Shown here piece after piece: positions 63,864 through 64,000 of a stretch of DNA of 64,000 bases. The number at the start of each line of letters is the position of its first letter. Position 1 is the stretch's first letter. Under the pieces are notes generated by a model, which saw only the letters and a list, made by a program, of their open reading frames with translations, made no database searches and was not told the DNA's origin. This DNA comes from Lachnospiraceae bacterium KH1T2 (lineage in GTDB: Bacteria; Bacillota; Clostridia; Lachnospirales; Lachnospiraceae), in the NCBI GenBank assembly GCA_900114405.1, contig FOSY01000002.1, forward strand, positions 370,804 through 434,803, given 5' to 3'. The translations under genes and the position numbers were made by a program.

Positions 63864-64000
63864 ATGGCATATGCAGATGTTGTAAAAATGATACTTATAG
63901 CATCAATCGATGAACTGGCAAAGAATCCCGAACAATTCGCTGTTCATCCTGGTAAGGATTTTACTCGTAACCGTAAATTATGTTTTAAGGATTTTATTCT
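63864..64000 (+). mobile_element. IS4-family transposase, partial at window edge
   Basis: The frame starts at ATG 63864 after AAGGAGG and encodes MAYADVVKMILIASIDELAK...NPGKDFTRNRKL-type sequence, the N-terminus of an IS4-family transposase. It runs off the right edge. It belongs to the same broad family as the C-terminal fragment at 39412-39806, though no overlap allows a direct comparison. Confidence 0.85.

Overview
The window looks like the chromosome of an AT-rich, Gram-positive anaerobe of the Lachnospiraceae (Butyrivibrio/Pseudobutyrivibrio-like; the genus is a guess). The basis is strong AGGAGG-type ribosome sites, HPr proteins of Firmicute type, many cyclic-di-GMP proteins, a surface protein with VSxN pentapeptide repeats, IS4/IS1634-type transposases and fermentation enzymes. 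Most genes lie on the minus strand.

Layout. (1) 1-20.1 kb is housekeeping and signalling: a His-less HPr-like protein, YvcK, a hybrid histidine kinase, a methyltransferase, a chemotaxis receptor, a membrane ferredoxin, an HPr-D-lactate-dehydrogenase fusion, aspartokinase, a GGDEF protein, SurE, a GH32 fructosidase beside a second His-less HPr, and a large EAL phosphodiesterase with two degenerate GGDEF domains. (2) 20.36-39.80 kb is an accessory island. It is bounded by 220-bp direct repeats that duplicate the junction between an S1-domain gene and the phosphodiesterase gene. It holds a MoxR-VWA-RtcB-PrfH RNA-repair operon, a second RtcB with zinc-ribbon and His-rich microproteins, a PD-(D/E)XK nuclease-like gene, a WYL regulator, a three-gene membrane cassette, a four-gene operon of unknown function and transposase remains. 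(3) 39.9-52 kb has the intact S1 gene, fragments of a lost LacI/sugar locus, tRNA-Ser, a probable GABA-utilisation operon under a PucR regulator, and a clpS-clpA-aat N-degron operon followed by a repeat-bearing esterase. (4) 52-64 kb has an AbiF/AbiD-type HEPN gene with a probable small RNA directly downstream, a flavocytochrome with a divergent LysR gene, an aminotransferase, a CAP protein under a cyclic-di-GMP-I riboswitch, tRNA-Gly, a degenerate HD-GYP protein and the start of an IS4 transposase.

The strongest unexplained signal is in the island. A 15-bp palindrome (TGACA-N5-TGTCA) occurs five times between genes. In four cases it lies exactly 11 bases upstream of a TATACT/TATAAT -10 box, where the -35 element should be, and each of these promoters heads one island operon (MoxR-VWA-RtcB-PrfH; the second RtcB; the membrane cassette; the unknown four-gene operon). 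A WYL regulator is encoded inside the island. The -10-plus-TGTC geometry resembles the promoters activated by actinobacterial PafBC, which are also WYL proteins. I infer a single stress- or damage-induced RNA-repair/defence regulon. The AbiF-small RNA pair is the second candidate for an undescribed local system.
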